A stretch of 64,000 nucleotides of DNA from Paenarthrobacter nitroguajacolicus (GCF_007786235.1 NZ_VNFK01000019.1:1-64000); one strand, 5' to 3'; positions 52,508 to 62,659 are shown, numbered from the stretch's first letter. The notes: a model not told the origin generated them from the letters alone. A program made the numbers and translations.

Positions 52508-52638
52508 GGCATTCGCATCACCTTTTCATGGCATGTGCCGCCCCCAGCTCACAGGCCACCCAGCTTTACCGTGCCGGACGCGCAGATGCTCCGGCTGCAT
52601 CAGAGTTCGCGGCAATGCTGCCGCGGAAGGAGAGCAAC

Positions 52639-53763
52639 GTGAGATTGAAGAAACTCCTGGGCGCCGTAGCGGTTGTCCTTACCTTGACCGTGGGAGCCAC
52701 GGGCTGCGGCAGCCGCGGAGGCTCAGCCGAGTCCAGCAGTACGGCGAATCCCAGTGACTCGTTGGTGGGCATCTCCATGCCCACGCAGACATCGGAGCGT
52801 TGGATCGCTGACGGCGCCAACGTTGAGAAGTCGCTGAAGGACCTCGGCTACAAGACGGACCTCCAGTTCGCCAACGATGACATTCCCACGCAGGTTTCCC
52901 AGATTGAGAACATGCTGACCAAGGGCGCGAAAGCCCTCATCATCGCCGCCATCGATGGCACCACGCTCACCGACGTCCTGGCCAAGGCCAAGGAGCAGAA
53001 CGTCAAGGTCATCGCCTACGACCGTCTCATCAACGGAACCCCGAACGTGGACTACTACACCACGTTCGACAACTACACCGTGGGCGTCCAGCAGGCCACC
53101 TCGCTGCTGACCGGCCTGGGCCTGGTGGATGCAAGCGGCAAGAAGGTTGAGGGCAAGGGCCCGTTCAACGTTGAGCTGTTCGCGGGCAGCCCGGACGATA
53201 ACAACGCCAACTTCTTCTGGACCGGCGCCATGGATACCCTCAAGCCGTACATGGATGCGGGCACGTTGAAGGTCCCCAGCGGCCAGACCAAGTTCGAGCA
53301 GGCAGCCATCCTCCGCTGGCAGGCACCCGTAGCCCAGAAGCGCATGGAAGACATCCTCACTTCGGCGTACAGCTCCGGCACCAAATTGGACGGCGTGCTC
53401 TCCCCGTATGACGGCCTGTCCATCGGCATCATCTCCGCACTGACAAGCACCGGCGGCTACTCCACCGGAAACCTGCCCGTGGTCACCGGCCAGGACGCAG
53501 AGAAGGGCTCCGTGAAGTCAATCGTCGCCGGCGAGCAGTACTCCACGATCTTCAAGGACACCCGCCAGCTCGGCGCGCAGGCCGTGAAGATGGTTGACGC
53601 AGTCCTCAAGGGGACCGAGCCGGAAACCAACGACACCAAGACCTACAACAACAAGGTCAAGGTTGTGCCGGCGTTCCTCCTGAAGTCCGTCATCATCACC
53701 AAGGACAACTTCCAGAAAGAGCTCATCGATTCGGGCTACTACAAGGAATCCGACGTCAAGTAA
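52639..53763 (+). CDS. chvE: Multiple-monosaccharide ABC transporter binding protein (ChvE-like)
   Basis: 374 residues from a GTG with GGAAGGAGAG before it. Lipobox VGATGCGS. The periplasmic-binding family-1 body has [89 protein letters not shown] and [18 protein letters not shown], which fit ChvE rather than RbsB. It captures xylose, arabinose, galactose or similar. Upstream control region has paired LacI-type operators. AT-rich long N-terminal open frame before the GTG is not needed. Confidence 0.92.
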   Translation: MRLKKLLGAVAVVLTLTVGATGCGSRGGSAESSSTANPSDSLVGISMPTQTSERWIADGANVEKSLKDLGYKTDLQFANDDIPTQVSQIENMLTKGAKALIIAAIDGTTLTDVLAKAKEQNVKVIAYDRLINGTPNVDYYTTFDNYTVGVQQATSLLTGLGLVDASGKKVEGKGPFNVELFAGSPDDNNANFFWTGAMDTLKPYMDAGTLKVPSGQTKFEQAAILRWQAPVAQKRMEDILTSAYSSGTKLDGVLSPYDGLSIGIISALTSTGGYSTGNLPVVTGQDAEKGSVKSIVAGEQYSTIFKDTRQLGAQAVKMVDAVLKGTEPETNDTKTYNNKVKVVPAFLLKSVIITKDNFQKELIDSGYYKESDVK

Positions 53764-53768
53764 CACCT

Positions 53769-53818
53769 CTGTGGCCCCACCGTGCTGTTCTTCACCGTCC
53801 AGCGCGGCGGGGCCGCAG
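53769..53818 (+). terminator. Hairpin between chvE and gguA
   Basis: CTGTGGCCCC (53769-53778) pairs with GGGGCCGCAG (53809-53818), one mismatch, with no T tract. Such hairpins after binding-protein genes often lower downstream expression or protect the upstream mRNA end. Confidence 0.5.
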
Positions 53819-53880
53819 TCTCCCCAGAGCCTCCGAGTCCTCGGCGCGGCCAAGTTTCAACCAGTCAGCGGGAATTGACG

Positions 53881-55410
53881 ATGAACGTACCCATTCTTCA
53901 AATGCGAGGAATCACCAAGACCTTCCCCGGGGTTAAAGCCCTCCAGGACGTCACCCTGGACGTCAACCGAGGTGAGGTTCACGCCATCTGTGGTGAGAAC
54001 GGAGCCGGGAAATCAACCCTCATGAAGGTGCTGTCCGGCGTCTACGCGCACAACACCTTCGACGGCGACATCCTCTTCGAGAACGAACCCTGCGAATTTT
54101 CCAGCATCACGGACAGCGAAAAGCGCGGCATCGTGATCATCCACCAGGAACTGGCCCTGAGCCCGTACCTTTCCATTGCCGAGAACATCTACCTCGGCAA
54201 CGAGTTGGCCAAGAACGGCTGGGTGGACTGGCGGAAGACCAACCTGGAAGCAGCCAAGCTCCTGGCGCGCGTAGGGCTCAGCGAAAACCCTGTGACACCA
54301 ATCCAGCACATCAGCGTCGGCAAGCAGCAACTGGTGGAGATTGCCAAGGCACTCTCCAAGGAAGTGAAGCTCCTCATCCTGGATGAGCCCACGGCCGCCC
54401 TGAACGACGAAGACTCCGATCACCTGCTGGACCTCATCCTGCACCTCAAGGGCCAGGGCGTTACCAGCATCATCATCAGCCACAAGCTCAACGAGATCCG
54501 CAAGGTGGCCGACGCCGTCACCATCATCCGGGACGGCAAGTCCATTGAGACCCTGCGGCTCGACCAAGGCCAGATCACCCAGGAACGCATCATTCGCGGC
54601 ATGGTTGGCCGCGACCTCGAAAGCCTCTATCCGGACCGAACCCCGAACATCGGCGAGGAAGTCCTCCGCATCGAGGACTGGACAGTCCAGCATCCCCAGG
54701 ACCATTCCCGCATGGTGGTGAACAATGCCAGCCTCAACGTCCGCAAGGGCGAAGTCGTAGGCCTTGCAGGACTCATGGGTGCCGGCCGGACCGAGCTGGC
54801 CATGAGCGTCTTTGGCCGGACCTACGGGCGGGCGGTTTCGGGCAAGGTCTACAAATACGGGGAAGAAATCAACACTTCCACCGTTTCCGACGCCATCGAG
54901 CACGGGATCGCCTATGCCACCGAGGACCGGAAGCACTACGGCCTAAACCTCATTGAGGACATCAAGCGCAACATCTCCATGGCCGCACTGAACAAGCTGG
55001 CCAAGCGCGGCTGGGTGGATGGGAACCAAGAGACTACCGTAGCCAACCACTACCGCAAGAGCATGAACATCAAGGCTCCTTCCGTCGCTGCCATTACCGG
55101 CAAGCTCTCGGGTGGAAACCAGCAAAAAGTGGTGCTGAGCAAATGGATGTTCTCGGATCCGGATGTCCTGATCCTGGACGAACCCACCCGCGGAATCGAC
55201 GTCGGCGCCAAGTTTGAGATTTACACGATCATCGCGGAGCTCGCAGCTGCCGGGAAGGCCGTCATTGTGATCTCCTCCGAGCTCCCGGAGCTCCTGGGCA
55301 TCTGCGACAGGATCTACACGCTGTCCGCGGGCCACATCACCGGCGAGGTCCCCATCGCCGAAGCCACCCAGGAAACCCTCATGCACTTCATGACCAAAGA
55401 GAAGGAATAG
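53881..55410 (+). CDS. gguA: Multiple-monosaccharide ABC transporter ATPase (GguA-like)
   Basis: 509 residues with two ATPase domains. N-domain: Walker [29 protein letters not shown] signature and [12 protein letters not shown]-domain: degenerate first loop (GLMGAGRTE), [15 protein letters not shown] and [15 protein letters not shown]. The half with GRT is the usual inactive-like site in this family. It powers sugar uptake with ChvE and GguB. AATTGACG region before the ATG is poor in Shine-Dalgarno bases. Confidence 0.95.
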   Translation: MNVPILQMRGITKTFPGVKALQDVTLDVNRGEVHAICGENGAGKSTLMKVLSGVYAHNTFDGDILFENEPCEFSSITDSEKRGIVIIHQELALSPYLSIAENIYLGNELAKNGWVDWRKTNLEAAKLLARVGLSENPVTPIQHISVGKQQLVEIAKALSKEVKLLILDEPTAALNDEDSDHLLDLILHLKGQGVTSIIISHKLNEIRKVADAVTIIRDGKSIETLRLDQGQITQERIIRGMVGRDLESLYPDRTPNIGEEVLRIEDWTVQHPQDHSRMVVNNASLNVRKGEVVGLAGLMGAGRTELAMSVFGRTYGRAVSGKVYKYGEEINTSTVSDAIEHGIAYATEDRKHYGLNLIEDIKRNISMAALNKLAKRGWVDGNQETTVANHYRKSMNIKAPSVAAITGKLSGGNQQKVVLSKWMFSDPDVLILDEPTRGIDVGAKFEIYTIIAELAAAGKAVIVISSELPELLGICDRIYTLSAGHITGEVPIAEATQETLMHFMTKEKE

Positions 55411-55415
55411 CGAAC

Positions 55416-56699
55416 ATGTCCGCCCTACGAGAATCCCTTGGCTTCCTCACAAGCCGCCTCCGCCAGGTTGGCATCTTCGTCGCCCTGATCCTGATCGTCA
55501 TCCTCTTCCAGGTCCTGACCGACGGCATCCTGTTACAGCCGCAGAACGTCACCAACCTGGTGGTCCAGAACAGCTACATCCTGATCCTCGCCATTGGCAT
55601 GGTGATGGTCATCATCGCCGGGCACATCGACCTCTCTGTCGGTTCCATCGCCGGTTTTATTGGAGCTGTGGCCGGTGTGATGATCGTCCACTGGGGGTGG
55701 GCGTGGTGGCTCGCCATCCCGGCCTGCCTCCTTGTCGGTGCCTTGGTAGGTGCGTGGCAGGGCTATTGGATTGCGTATGTGGGCATACCGGCTTTCATCG
55801 TCACCCTTGCGGGCATGCTGATCTTCCGGGGCCTGACCTTGATCACGCTCAAGAACCAGCAGATCACCCCGTTCCCCAACGAGCTGCGCGCCCTGGGCGG
55901 CGGCTTCCTGCCGGACATCTCCGGTGGTACTTCGGTCCTTGAATGGTTGACCGTCATCCTGGGCGTCGGCGGCACAGCTGCCATCCTCTTCCAGGCGCTG
56001 AAGGAACGCCGGGTCCGCCGCAAGTTCAACCTGGAAAATGAGCCGATGGCCTGGTTCGCCGTCAAGAACGGCTTCATCGCCGTGTTGATGCTGATCATCA
56101 CGTTCCTGCTGGCCAGCTACCGAGGCACCCCCATCGTCCTGATTGTCCTGGCCGTCCTCGTGATCGTTTACTCGGCGTTGATGAACAACAGCATCTTCGG
56201 CCGTCACACGTACGCGATTGGTGGCAATCTCCACGCGGCTGAACTCTCCGGCATCAAGACCAAGAAAGTCACCTTCCGCCTGTTCGTCAACATGGGTGTC
56301 CTGGCGGCTTTGGCCGGGCTGGTGTTCACGGCCCGCCTCAACTCGGCGCAGCCAGCTGGTGGCACGGGCTTCGAGCTCGACTCCATCGCCGCCGCCTTCA
56401 TTGGTGGTGCAGCTGTCCAGGGCGGCATCGGTACCGTGGCCGGAGCAATGATCGGCGGCCTGATCATGGGCGTCCTGAACAACGGCATGTCCATCCTTGG
56501 CCTGGGCACGGACTACCAGCAGCTCATCAAGGGCCTGGTGCTCCTGCTCGCCGTTGGCTTCGACATCTTCAACAAGAACCGGACCGGTGCCGGTGGGGGC
56601 TCCTCCATGGGGCGCCGTTTCAAGTGGAAGACCACGCCTCCGGCAACCGAGGCGGCTCCGGCCGCCAAGGGTGAGCCCGTCGGCGTCGAAGCGAAGTAG
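55416..56699 (+). CDS. gguB: Multiple-monosaccharide ABC transporter permease (GguB-like)
   Basis: 427 residues with about ten membrane helices. Family marks are IVIAGHIDLSVGSIAGFIGAVAGV-like first conserved helix, GIPAFIVTLAGMLIFRGL, YAIGGNLHAAELSGIKTKKVTF and GFELDSIAAAFIGGAAVQGGIGTVAGAMIGGLIMGVLNNGMSILGLGTDYQQLIKG. It is a single permease that works as a dimer. Five bases separate it from gguA. Confidence 0.95.
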   Translation: MSALRESLGFLTSRLRQVGIFVALILIVILFQVLTDGILLQPQNVTNLVVQNSYILILAIGMVMVIIAGHIDLSVGSIAGFIGAVAGVMIVHWGWAWWLAIPACLLVGALVGAWQGYWIAYVGIPAFIVTLAGMLIFRGLTLITLKNQQITPFPNELRALGGGFLPDISGGTSVLEWLTVILGVGGTAAILFQALKERRVRRKFNLENEPMAWFAVKNGFIAVLMLIITFLLASYRGTPIVLIVLAVLVIVYSALMNNSIFGRHTYAIGGNLHAAELSGIKTKKVTFRLFVNMGVLAALAGLVFTARLNSAQPAGGTGFELDSIAAAFIGGAAVQGGIGTVAGAMIGGLIMGVLNNGMSILGLGTDYQQLIKGLVLLLAVGFDIFNKNRTGAGGGSSMGRRFKWKTTPPATEAAPAAKGEPVGVEAK

Positions 56700-56705
56700 T
56701 CTCCG

Positions 56706-57725
56706 GTGTCCCGAGGGGGAGGGGCCAGACCGCCGGTGATGGGCGACGTCGCCAAGTTGGCGGGTGTCTCGCACCAGACCGTCTCGCGCGTCCTGAACCA
56801 CCATCCGAACGTCAGCGGAAAAACCAAGGAGCGTGTGGAGTCCGCCATCGCAGTCCTCGGGTACCGCCGCAATACGGCCGCTCGCAGCCTGGTCACCCGA
56901 CGGTCCCGAACCATCGGGGTCCTGGCCTGCGAGACCGGCCAGTTCGGACCTGCCAACACCCTTTTGGGCGTTGAACAGGCAGGCAGGGAAGCCGGCTATT
57001 TCGTCAGCATCGCAAACCTCAGGGAAGTGACCGGTGACAGCGTCAACGACGCCATTGCCCATTTCCGGAATCAGTCCGTGGACGGCATTGTCATCCTGGT
57101 TCCGCATCCGGACGTTCTGGCGGTCCTGCGGGAGGTCGCCGTTCCCGTTCCCATAGTGGCAGTAGGCGCCGGCGCGGGTAACCAACTCACCGGCGCCTCG
57201 CTCGACCAACGGTTGGGAGCCCGGCTGGCGGTGGAGCATCTGATGAAGCTCGGGCACCGTCATATTGCCCACATTTCGGGACCGCCGCATTGGATTGACG
57301 CCGCCGAGCGCATCAAGGGATGGCAGGAAGCGCTCGGCGACGCCGGTCTTGAAGCCAACGTCCTCCTACAGGGCGCATGGGATGCTGCGTCCGGGTACCG
57401 CGCCGGGTTGGCACTGGCCAACCACCCCGCCATCACGGCAGTCTTCGTCGCGAACGACCAAATGGCCGTAGGCGTCCTCCGCGCCGTGCAGGAAGCCGGA
57501 CGCCAGGTGCCGGGAGACATCAGCGTGGTTGGCTACGATGACCAGCCCGAAGCGGAGTTCTTCATGCCGCCGCTGACCACCGTCAAACAGGACTTCGAAG
57601 AACTTGGACGCCGTTGCATGGAAGCAGTGCTGCGGGAACTGGAAGGAGAAGGAGCAAACGGGGAGCAGATCGTGAAACCCCGCTTGGTCATCCGCTCCAC
57701 AACGGCGTCCCCTGCGCTCCACTAA
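56706..57725 (+). CDS. LacI-family regulator of chvE-gguAB
   Basis: 339 residues from a GTG. Head: PPVMGDVAKLAGVSHQTVSRVLNHHPNVSGKTKERVESAIAVLGYRRN. The ligand domain ends with SVVGYDDQPEAEFFMPPLTTVKQDFEELGRRC. It lies six bases after gguB, so it is the last gene of the transport operon, and the paired operators before chvE are its likely targets. pyrE follows 10 bp on, in the same direction, but with its own start site. Confidence 0.92.
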   Translation: MSRGGGARPPVMGDVAKLAGVSHQTVSRVLNHHPNVSGKTKERVESAIAVLGYRRNTAARSLVTRRSRTIGVLACETGQFGPANTLLGVEQAGREAGYFVSIANLREVTGDSVNDAIAHFRNQSVDGIVILVPHPDVLAVLREVAVPVPIVAVGAGAGNQLTGASLDQRLGARLAVEHLMKLGHRHIAHISGPPHWIDAAERIKGWQEALGDAGLEANVLLQGAWDAASGYRAGLALANHPAITAVFVANDQMAVGVLRAVQEAGRQVPGDISVVGYDDQPEAEFFMPPLTTVKQDFEELGRRCMEAVLRELEGEGANGEQIVKPRLVIRSTTASPALH

Positions 57726-57735
57726 ACTAGAAGCC

Positions 57736-58308
57736 ATGACTTCCTCGCCTGACACCGCAGCTGCCCGTGCCCGCCTTCTTGAACTCATCAAAGAACTGGC
57801 GGTGGTCCGCGGCAAGGTAATCCTCTCCAGCGGCAAGGAAGCCGACTACTACATCGACCTCCGCCGCATCACCTTGCACCACGAGGCCTCCAAGCTGGTG
57901 GGTCAGGTCATGCTGGCAATGATCGACGACGCCGGCGTTTCGGTTGAGTGCGCCGGCGGACTCACCATGGGTGCCGACCCCGTCGGAACCGCTGTGATGC
58001 ACGCTGCTGCCGACGCCGGCCGTGCCGTGGACGCGTTCGTTGTGCGTAAGGCCCAGAAGTCGTACGGCATGGGCCGCCAGGTGGAAGGCCCCTCCGTTGA
58101 GGGCCGCAACGTGGTGGTCCTCGAGGACACGTCCACCACCGGCGGGTCCGCGCTGACCGCCGTCGAGGGTGTCCGCAAGGCCGGTGGAAATGTGGTGGCC
58201 GTCGCCGTGATCGTTGACCGCAACACGGGCGCCAAAGAGAAGATCGAAGCCGAAACCGGCGTTCCGTACCTCTTCGCTTTCGGCAAGGACGAACTGGGCC
58301 TCGACTAA
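57736..58308 (+). CDS. pyrE: Orotate phosphoribosyltransferase
   Basis: 190 residues. The PRPP-binding loop is VVVLEDTSTTGGSALTAVEGVR, with GKVILSSGKEADYYIDLRRITLH and GGLTMGADPVGTAVMHAAADAG, typical of PyrE. It makes orotidine 5'-phosphate in pyrimidine synthesis. No other pyr gene is adjacent. The start lies 10 bp after the LacI gene. Confidence 0.95.
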   Translation: MTSSPDTAAARARLLELIKELAVVRGKVILSSGKEADYYIDLRRITLHHEASKLVGQVMLAMIDDAGVSVECAGGLTMGADPVGTAVMHAAADAGRAVDAFVVRKAQKSYGMGRQVEGPSVEGRNVVVLEDTSTTGGSALTAVEGVRKAGGNVVAVAVIVDRNTGAKEKIEAETGVPYLFAFGKDELGLD

Positions 58309-58401
58309 AAGTTTGTGCCCTGAAGGACGCATCTTACGGGCATTGGCTGTACGCAGTCTCCGGGGCTGTAAGGCACTGCCCGTGAAGCCTATGCTTGCTG
58401 C

Positions 58402-59526
58402 GTGGACGTTCAAGTAGGGAAACTCCCGGCACCGCCGGAGGTGAACGAAAACCTCCCCACGCCGGTGTCTCCGGAGCCGCAGAAGGCCGAGGATCCGGGC
58501 TCATGGGCCCGGATCCTGCCTTACGCTGCCCGGCTCAAGAAGACGTCCCGCCGTAACTTCCTCATCACCGCCGGAGCTTCCGCTGCGCTTGCCGGGGACA
58601 TGCTTTTCACCCGGCGCGTACAGGCCGAACGGCGCTCCACCAAGATCCTCCGAGTCCCGGACCCCTACTCGGATTTGTATTTCCCCAAGGCCAGCTGGTT
58701 CCTGTTCCCCGGGTACAAAACCAGCTGGGAGGAGGGGCAGTGGATCCTGAACTCCCTGCGTCCCGCCCTGCATCAGCGTGGCCGCCTTGCCGCCGTCGGA
58801 TATTCCAACCTGGGACTGGACGTTGACGAGGTCGTCCGCGAAATCATTCTTCACGTCCGCGAGCTGGAACTGGAGAAGCTGTACTTCTACGGCCACAGTT
58901 TCGGCGGAATGCTCGCCACCCAGGTGGCCGCCCGACTTTTGGAACTGCATGGGGTGGAGACGCAGCTGATCGTCCTGGATTCGAGCCCTTTCAGCCGGGC
59001 GGACGTCCTCGACCAGAGCTGGTTCGACGGCGTGGTGTTCCTTTACGAGAATGGCTTCCGCATTCCGTCGGTGCTGCGCGGCGGCTATGAGCTGGGGGAG
59101 CGGGTGGTCCATAAGGACGAGCGCACGTGGCGGCAGATCCTGGACCAAAGCCTTGAACAACTCTCGCCGATCGCTCCTTCCAGCGTGCTGATCCAGACGG
59201 AATCTGCCTACATCTACCATTTTGATGGCCTGCGGTTTGCCGGAAAGATCGGCGGTGCCAGGATGGCGTTCCTCGGTAACTCCAAGGACGGCACTGTGGA
59301 CTACGAGTCTGCTCGAGCCGGATGGAGCAAGGTCTTCGGGGCCAACATGGCGCTGCCCACGCTCAGCACCGAGGGCGCCAGGCCCGCGCACGCCAGCCCG
59401 CAATGGAACGGTGGCGTGTACCGGCCCTTGCTGGAGCGGGTCCAGGATGAGCTTGAGCCCTTGCCGCCGGAGCCCGCGGAGCCGTCTTACCAAGAGCCGA
59501 ACGGCAAGATCATCCGGCCGGCCTAG
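58402..59526 (+). CDS. Alpha/beta hydrolase with twin-arginine-like export signal
   Basis: 374 residues. After a Pro-rich N-terminus of about 40 residues comes TSRRNFLITAGASAALAGDMLF (about 49-68), a twin-arginine motif plus hydrophobic stretch. The hydrolase core has the nucleophile in FYGHSFGGMLATQVAARLLEL and the acid/His later (LGNSKDGTVDYESA). A Pro/Glu-rich tail follows. It likely acts outside the membrane as an esterase or lipase. The GTG start is not backed by a strong ribosome site. Substrate unknown. Its stop is six bases from the convergent phosphatase. Confidence 0.85.
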   Translation: MDVQVGKLPAPPEVNENLPTPVSPEPQKAEDPGSWARILPYAARLKKTSRRNFLITAGASAALAGDMLFTRRVQAERRSTKILRVPDPYSDLYFPKASWFLFPGYKTSWEEGQWILNSLRPALHQRGRLAAVGYSNLGLDVDEVVREIILHVRELELEKLYFYGHSFGGMLATQVAARLLELHGVETQLIVLDSSPFSRADVLDQSWFDGVVFLYENGFRIPSVLRGGYELGERVVHKDERTWRQILDQSLEQLSPIAPSSVLIQTESAYIYHFDGLRFAGKIGGARMAFLGNSKDGTVDYESARAGWSKVFGANMALPTLSTEGARPAHASPQWNGGVYRPLLERVQDELEPLPPEPAEPSYQEPNGKIIRPA

Positions 59527-59532
59527 GTACCG

Positions 59533-60288
59533 CTAGGTGCCACTGCCCAGCGATTTAACCTCGACGGCGGTGAGGCCCGCCTCTCGCAGGAAGCTGTGAA
59601 CGTCCCCGTACTCGCGTGCGAAGCCGGCCAGGAAATGGCGCATCGCAGCTTCGGGGCTCTGCAGGATCATGAGGTCCGGGCTGAAATACTCTGCCGGTGT
59701 TGAAGGGACGCTCAGGCGCCACGTTTCTGCCATGACCTCCAGGACATCGGGAAGGTTGGCCGTGGTGGCAGCGTAGTCCGCCACTACGTCGTCTTCGGTT
59801 CCGCCGGTTGCGAGCAGTCCGATGGCCGAAATAACCCCTGTCCGGTCCTTGCCCAACGAACAATGCACCAGCGTGCGTTTGCCGCGGGCAACAGGACGCA
59901 GGGCGTCGGCCACCCACTGGGGCCGGATCCGGACCCACCCCAGATACAGCTCACCAAGGTCCTCGGCCGTCTCTACGGCTTGGAGCGAACCGGCGATGGC
60001 GTTGGGGTCCAGAGGGTTGTGAATGAGTTCGACGGCGGGCGGGACGACGGCGGGCGGGACGACGGCGGCAGACGCGCCGGCGTCGTGCTTGCTCAAGTCC
60101 GAACCGCCGGCGCCGTCGGCAACCAGCCACGGAACCAGCGACCGCTCAAGCTCGCTCCGCAAGTCCATGATGGCCTGGATGCCGTGCTCCGCCAGGAAGC
60201 CCGACGTTGCAGCGGCATCCAAACCGAACGGCTGGCTCCCCCTGAGTATCCGGCCGCCGGCCAAGGGACGCAGATTGAGCACAGCCAT
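59533..60288 (-). CDS. Protein tyrosine phosphatase-like protein (Y_phosphatase3)
   Basis: 251 residues. Catalytic loop VHCSLGKDRTG (Cys-x5-Arg) and GRILRGSQPFGLDA at the start with DLRSELE, all typical of the actinobacterial PTP or dual-specificity family (MptpB-like). It hydrolyses phosphotyrosine or phosphoinositide. A proline insert VPPAVVPPAV (about 77-86) comes from tandem 15-bp repeats. It lies 11 bp after the HAD gene in the same direction, a likely operon. Confidence 0.88.
   Translation of the reverse strand: MAVLNLRPLAGGRILRGSQPFGLDAAATSGFLAEHGIQAIMDLRSELERSLVPWLVADGAGGSDLSKHDAGASAAVVPPAVVPPAVELIHNPLDPNAIAGSLQAVETAEDLGELYLGWVRIRPQWVADALRPVARGKRTLVHCSLGKDRTGVISAIGLLATGGTEDDVVADYAATTANLPDVLEVMAETWRLSVPSTPAEYFSPDLMILQSPEAAMRHFLAGFAREYGDVHSFLREAGLTAVEVKSLGSGT
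60031..60063. repeat. 15-bp tandem repeat inside the phosphatase gene
   Basis: GACGGCGGGCGGGAC stands twice in tandem (60031-60045, 60046-60060), followed by a partial third copy. It encodes VPPAV-type repeats on the minus strand. Confidence 0.75.
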
Positions 60289-60299
60289 TGTTCTGTCCT

Positions 60300-61130
60300 T
60301 TAGATCTGGCTCTTGAGGTCGGCCACGGAGTTCAGGATCTGGTTGGGCCGGAACGGGAAGGACACAATTTCCTCGCGCTGCGTGATACCGCTGAGCACCA
60401 GGACCGTGTGCAGGCCCGCTTCCATGCCGGCCACGATGTCCGTGTCCATGCGGTCGCCGATCATGGCGGTGGTCTCGGAGTGGGCGTCGATCTGGTTCAT
60501 TGCGGAGCGGAACATCATGGGGTTCGGCTTGCCCACGATGTACGGCTCGCGGCCGGTAGCCTTGGTGATCATGGCAGCGATGGCGCCGGTTGCCGGCATG
60601 GGGCCGTCCTTGGAGGGGCCGGTTGCATCCGGGTTGGTGGCAATGAAGCGGGCACCGGCCAGGATGTGGCGGACGGCCATGGTGATGGCCTCGAAGGAGT
60701 AAGTACGGGTTTCGCCGAGCACCACGAAGTCGGGGTCGGTGTCCGTGAGGATGAACCCGGCCTCGTGCAGCGCGGTGGTGAGGCCAGCTTCGCCGATGGT
60801 GTAGGCGCGGTTGCCCGAATCCGAGGACTGGACCTGGTCCTTAAGGAACTGCGCCGTGGCCAGGGCAGAGGTCCAGATGTTCTCTTCCGGGACTTCCAGG
60901 CCGGACGCACGGAGGCGGGCTGCGAGGTCGCGCGGGGTGAAGATGGAGTTGTTGGTCAGCACCAGGAAGCGCTTGGACGTATCCACCCAGCGCTGGATGA
61001 GTTCAGCTGCGCCGGGGATCGCCTGGTTTTCATGGACCAGGACGCCGTCCATGTCCGTGAGCCAGCATTCGATTTCGTGGCCGTTGCGGTAAACGGACGC
61101 GGACGTGTGGGGCGTGGATTCTTCTGCCAT
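60300..61130 (-). CDS. HAD-IIA family phosphatase (NagD-like)
   Basis: 276 residues from the ATG at 61130, which has GGAGG; an earlier ATG at 61181 lacks one. HAD motifs: CWLTDMDGVLVHENQAIPGA (nucleophile Asp), VLTNNSIFTPRDLA, then GRPEYIVGKPNPMMFRSA-like Lys and MIGDRMDTDIVAGMEAGLHTVLVLSGIT. It dephosphorylates a small sugar phosphate or nucleotide. Together with the tyrosine phosphatase downstream it forms a probable operon. Substrate unknown. Confidence 0.9.
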   Translation of the reverse strand: MAEESTPHTSASVYRNGHEIECWLTDMDGVLVHENQAIPGAAELIQRWVDTSKRFLVLTNNSIFTPRDLAARLRASGLEVPEENIWTSALATAQFLKDQVQSSDSGNRAYTIGEAGLTTALHEAGFILTDTDPDFVVLGETRTYSFEAITMAVRHILAGARFIATNPDATGPSKDGPMPATGAIAAMITKATGREPYIVGKPNPMMFRSAMNQIDAHSETTAMIGDRMDTDIVAGMEAGLHTVLVLSGITQREEIVSFPFRPNQILNSVADLKSQI

Positions 61131-61391
61131 ATTTGCCTCCGGCTGGGGTTGTTCATGCACTGCCACCCAGTCTTTCATCAATCCGCGCCCTTAACATCCT
61201 GGAATCCCGCGTATGTGGGTAGTTCTGCCCATGCCGATATCTGCTGTGACTTGCCTTTGGCGCCCAGTGCCCCACTAGGCTTGGGGCGGCGCTGGTGTGC
61301 CACCACCGTGGGTCGGGGGATCGACATGGTGGATTTTTCGTGTCGCCAGCGCTTCAGTAGGTCCCCACTTACGCATTTGAAAGGGCCTGCC

Positions 61392-62564
61392 ATGAGCAAT
61401 AACAACGGAGCGCCGCAGCCTCCCTACAACCCGGATGGCGTGCCGCAGCCTCGCTACGACACCGGCCAGGAGCCGTACCGCCAGTACCAGCCGGGCCAGA
61501 CCCAGCCCATCTACCAGCCGGAAGCACAGCAGCCGGCCCGGCCTCCGGAAGGCCAGACCGAGGCCTTGCCTTCGCAACCGGGATTCCCCCCACCGGGCGG
61601 TCCCTACCCGGGCCAGCCCGGCGAACCCGGCGGATCGGGCCAGCCCGGCTATCCGGGCGGTCCCTACCCGGGCCAGCCCGGCGGGCCCGGCCAGAACCCG
61701 GGTGACCACAACAAGAAGTCACTGTTCCTCATCCTGGGTGGCGTGGCCGTCGTCGTGATTATTGCGCTGGTAGTTGCGTTCACATGGCTGATCCCGGCGA
61801 TGACCAAGCCCGTGGCTGTTGAGTCGCCGTCGGTGACGTCCTCGGATGCCGCCTCGGATGCCGCCACTGAGCCTTCTGCGGATCCCTCCACCGAGGCTGA
61901 GCCTTCCGGTGACGCGTCGGCGTCCACCGACATCCCGGCCGGGGCCATCCCCTTGCCCGCTGGTTGGGACGGGTTGGCTGGCCCCAGCAACGTTCCGGCT
62001 GATGGCGATCCGCTGTTCAGCAAATGGGTGACGGGGGAATCGTCCTTCCAGTACTTGGCCGAGTGGACCCACGACGAGTCGTTCGGCATCACCAAGGACC
62101 CGACATCCGGCGAGGAAATCCAGAAGAAAGCCCAGGGCACTGTTGAGACCGACGGTGACGGTATAGCGCTCGCCTACGCCTTCTTTGCGGAGTCGGACGA
62201 GGGCAAGTTCGGCAAGGACCCGAAGGAGGTCCAGGCAGCCATCAAGGACATCGAAACCCGATACAAGGGCATGACAGCCACTGAACTGCCGCAGAACCTG
62301 GTGGGCCACAAGTGCACCTCCGACTTCAAGACCTCCATGCCGGAAATCCGTGAGTTCCGCCGGGGCGAGGCCGTGGTGATCGCATTCACCTGCACCAACG
62401 CCCGTGGTGAAGCCATCCAGGCAGTGAACCTCTTCTCGGTGACGCCATGGGGAACCCCCCAAATGCTGGGCGTCAGCGGACACAAGACGTACTGGGACGC
62501 GCACCCGGGGCTCTTCGAACAGTTGGGTAACTCCTACCGCATCAACAAGTGGAAGATGGTCTAG
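61392..62564 (+). CDS. Proline-rich membrane-anchored protein of unknown function
   Basis: 390 residues from the ATG at 61392; the longer open frame upstream is not needed. Residues 1-107 are Pro/Gly/Gln-rich (two copies of GGPYPGQPG) and cytosolic. One membrane helix (about 110-135, LFLILGGVAVVVIIALVVAFTWLI) follows. A Ser/Ala/Glu-rich spacer (about 140-180) precedes a compact outer domain (about 185-390) with two Cys (HKCTSDF, FTCTNARG). The Pro-rich-TM-globular order is common in actinobacterial cell-envelope proteins. The 262-bp region before it holds no gene. Confidence 0.85.
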   Translation: MSNNNGAPQPPYNPDGVPQPRYDTGQEPYRQYQPGQTQPIYQPEAQQPARPPEGQTEALPSQPGFPPPGGPYPGQPGEPGGSGQPGYPGGPYPGQPGGPGQNPGDHNKKSLFLILGGVAVVVIIALVVAFTWLIPAMTKPVAVESPSVTSSDAASDAATEPSADPSTEAEPSGDASASTDIPAGAIPLPAGWDGLAGPSNVPADGDPLFSKWVTGESSFQYLAEWTHDESFGITKDPTSGEEIQKKAQGTVETDGDGIALAYAFFAESDEGKFGKDPKEVQAAIKDIETRYKGMTATELPQNLVGHKCTSDFKTSMPEIREFRRGEAVVIAFTCTNARGEAIQAVNLFSVTPWGTPQMLGVSGHKTYWDAHPGLFEQLGNSYRINKWKMV

Positions 62565-62579
62565 GAGCCCGCACTCCAG

Positions 62580-62630
62580 CGGGCCACGGGCTCAATCGGG
62601 CCACGGGCTCAATCGGGGCACGGACTCAAG
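62580..62630. repeat. Three tandem 17-bp repeats
   Basis: CGGGCCACGGGCTCAAT stands at 62580-62596 and 62597-62613, and a variant with three changes at 62614-62630. It fills the space before the RNA methyltransferase gene. Confidence 0.8.
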
Positions 62631-62659
62631 CGGGGAAACGGCAGGGCTAAAGTTGAGGG

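Noticed and set aside
55533-57290. Large minus-strand open frame of 585 codons
   Set aside because: It is the shadow of gguB and the LacI gene on the other strand; composition is low-complexity and matches no family.
60288-61391. Long plus-strand open frame leading into the proline-rich protein
   Set aside because: It is the antisense of the HAD phosphatase gene; the real start is the ATG at 61392.
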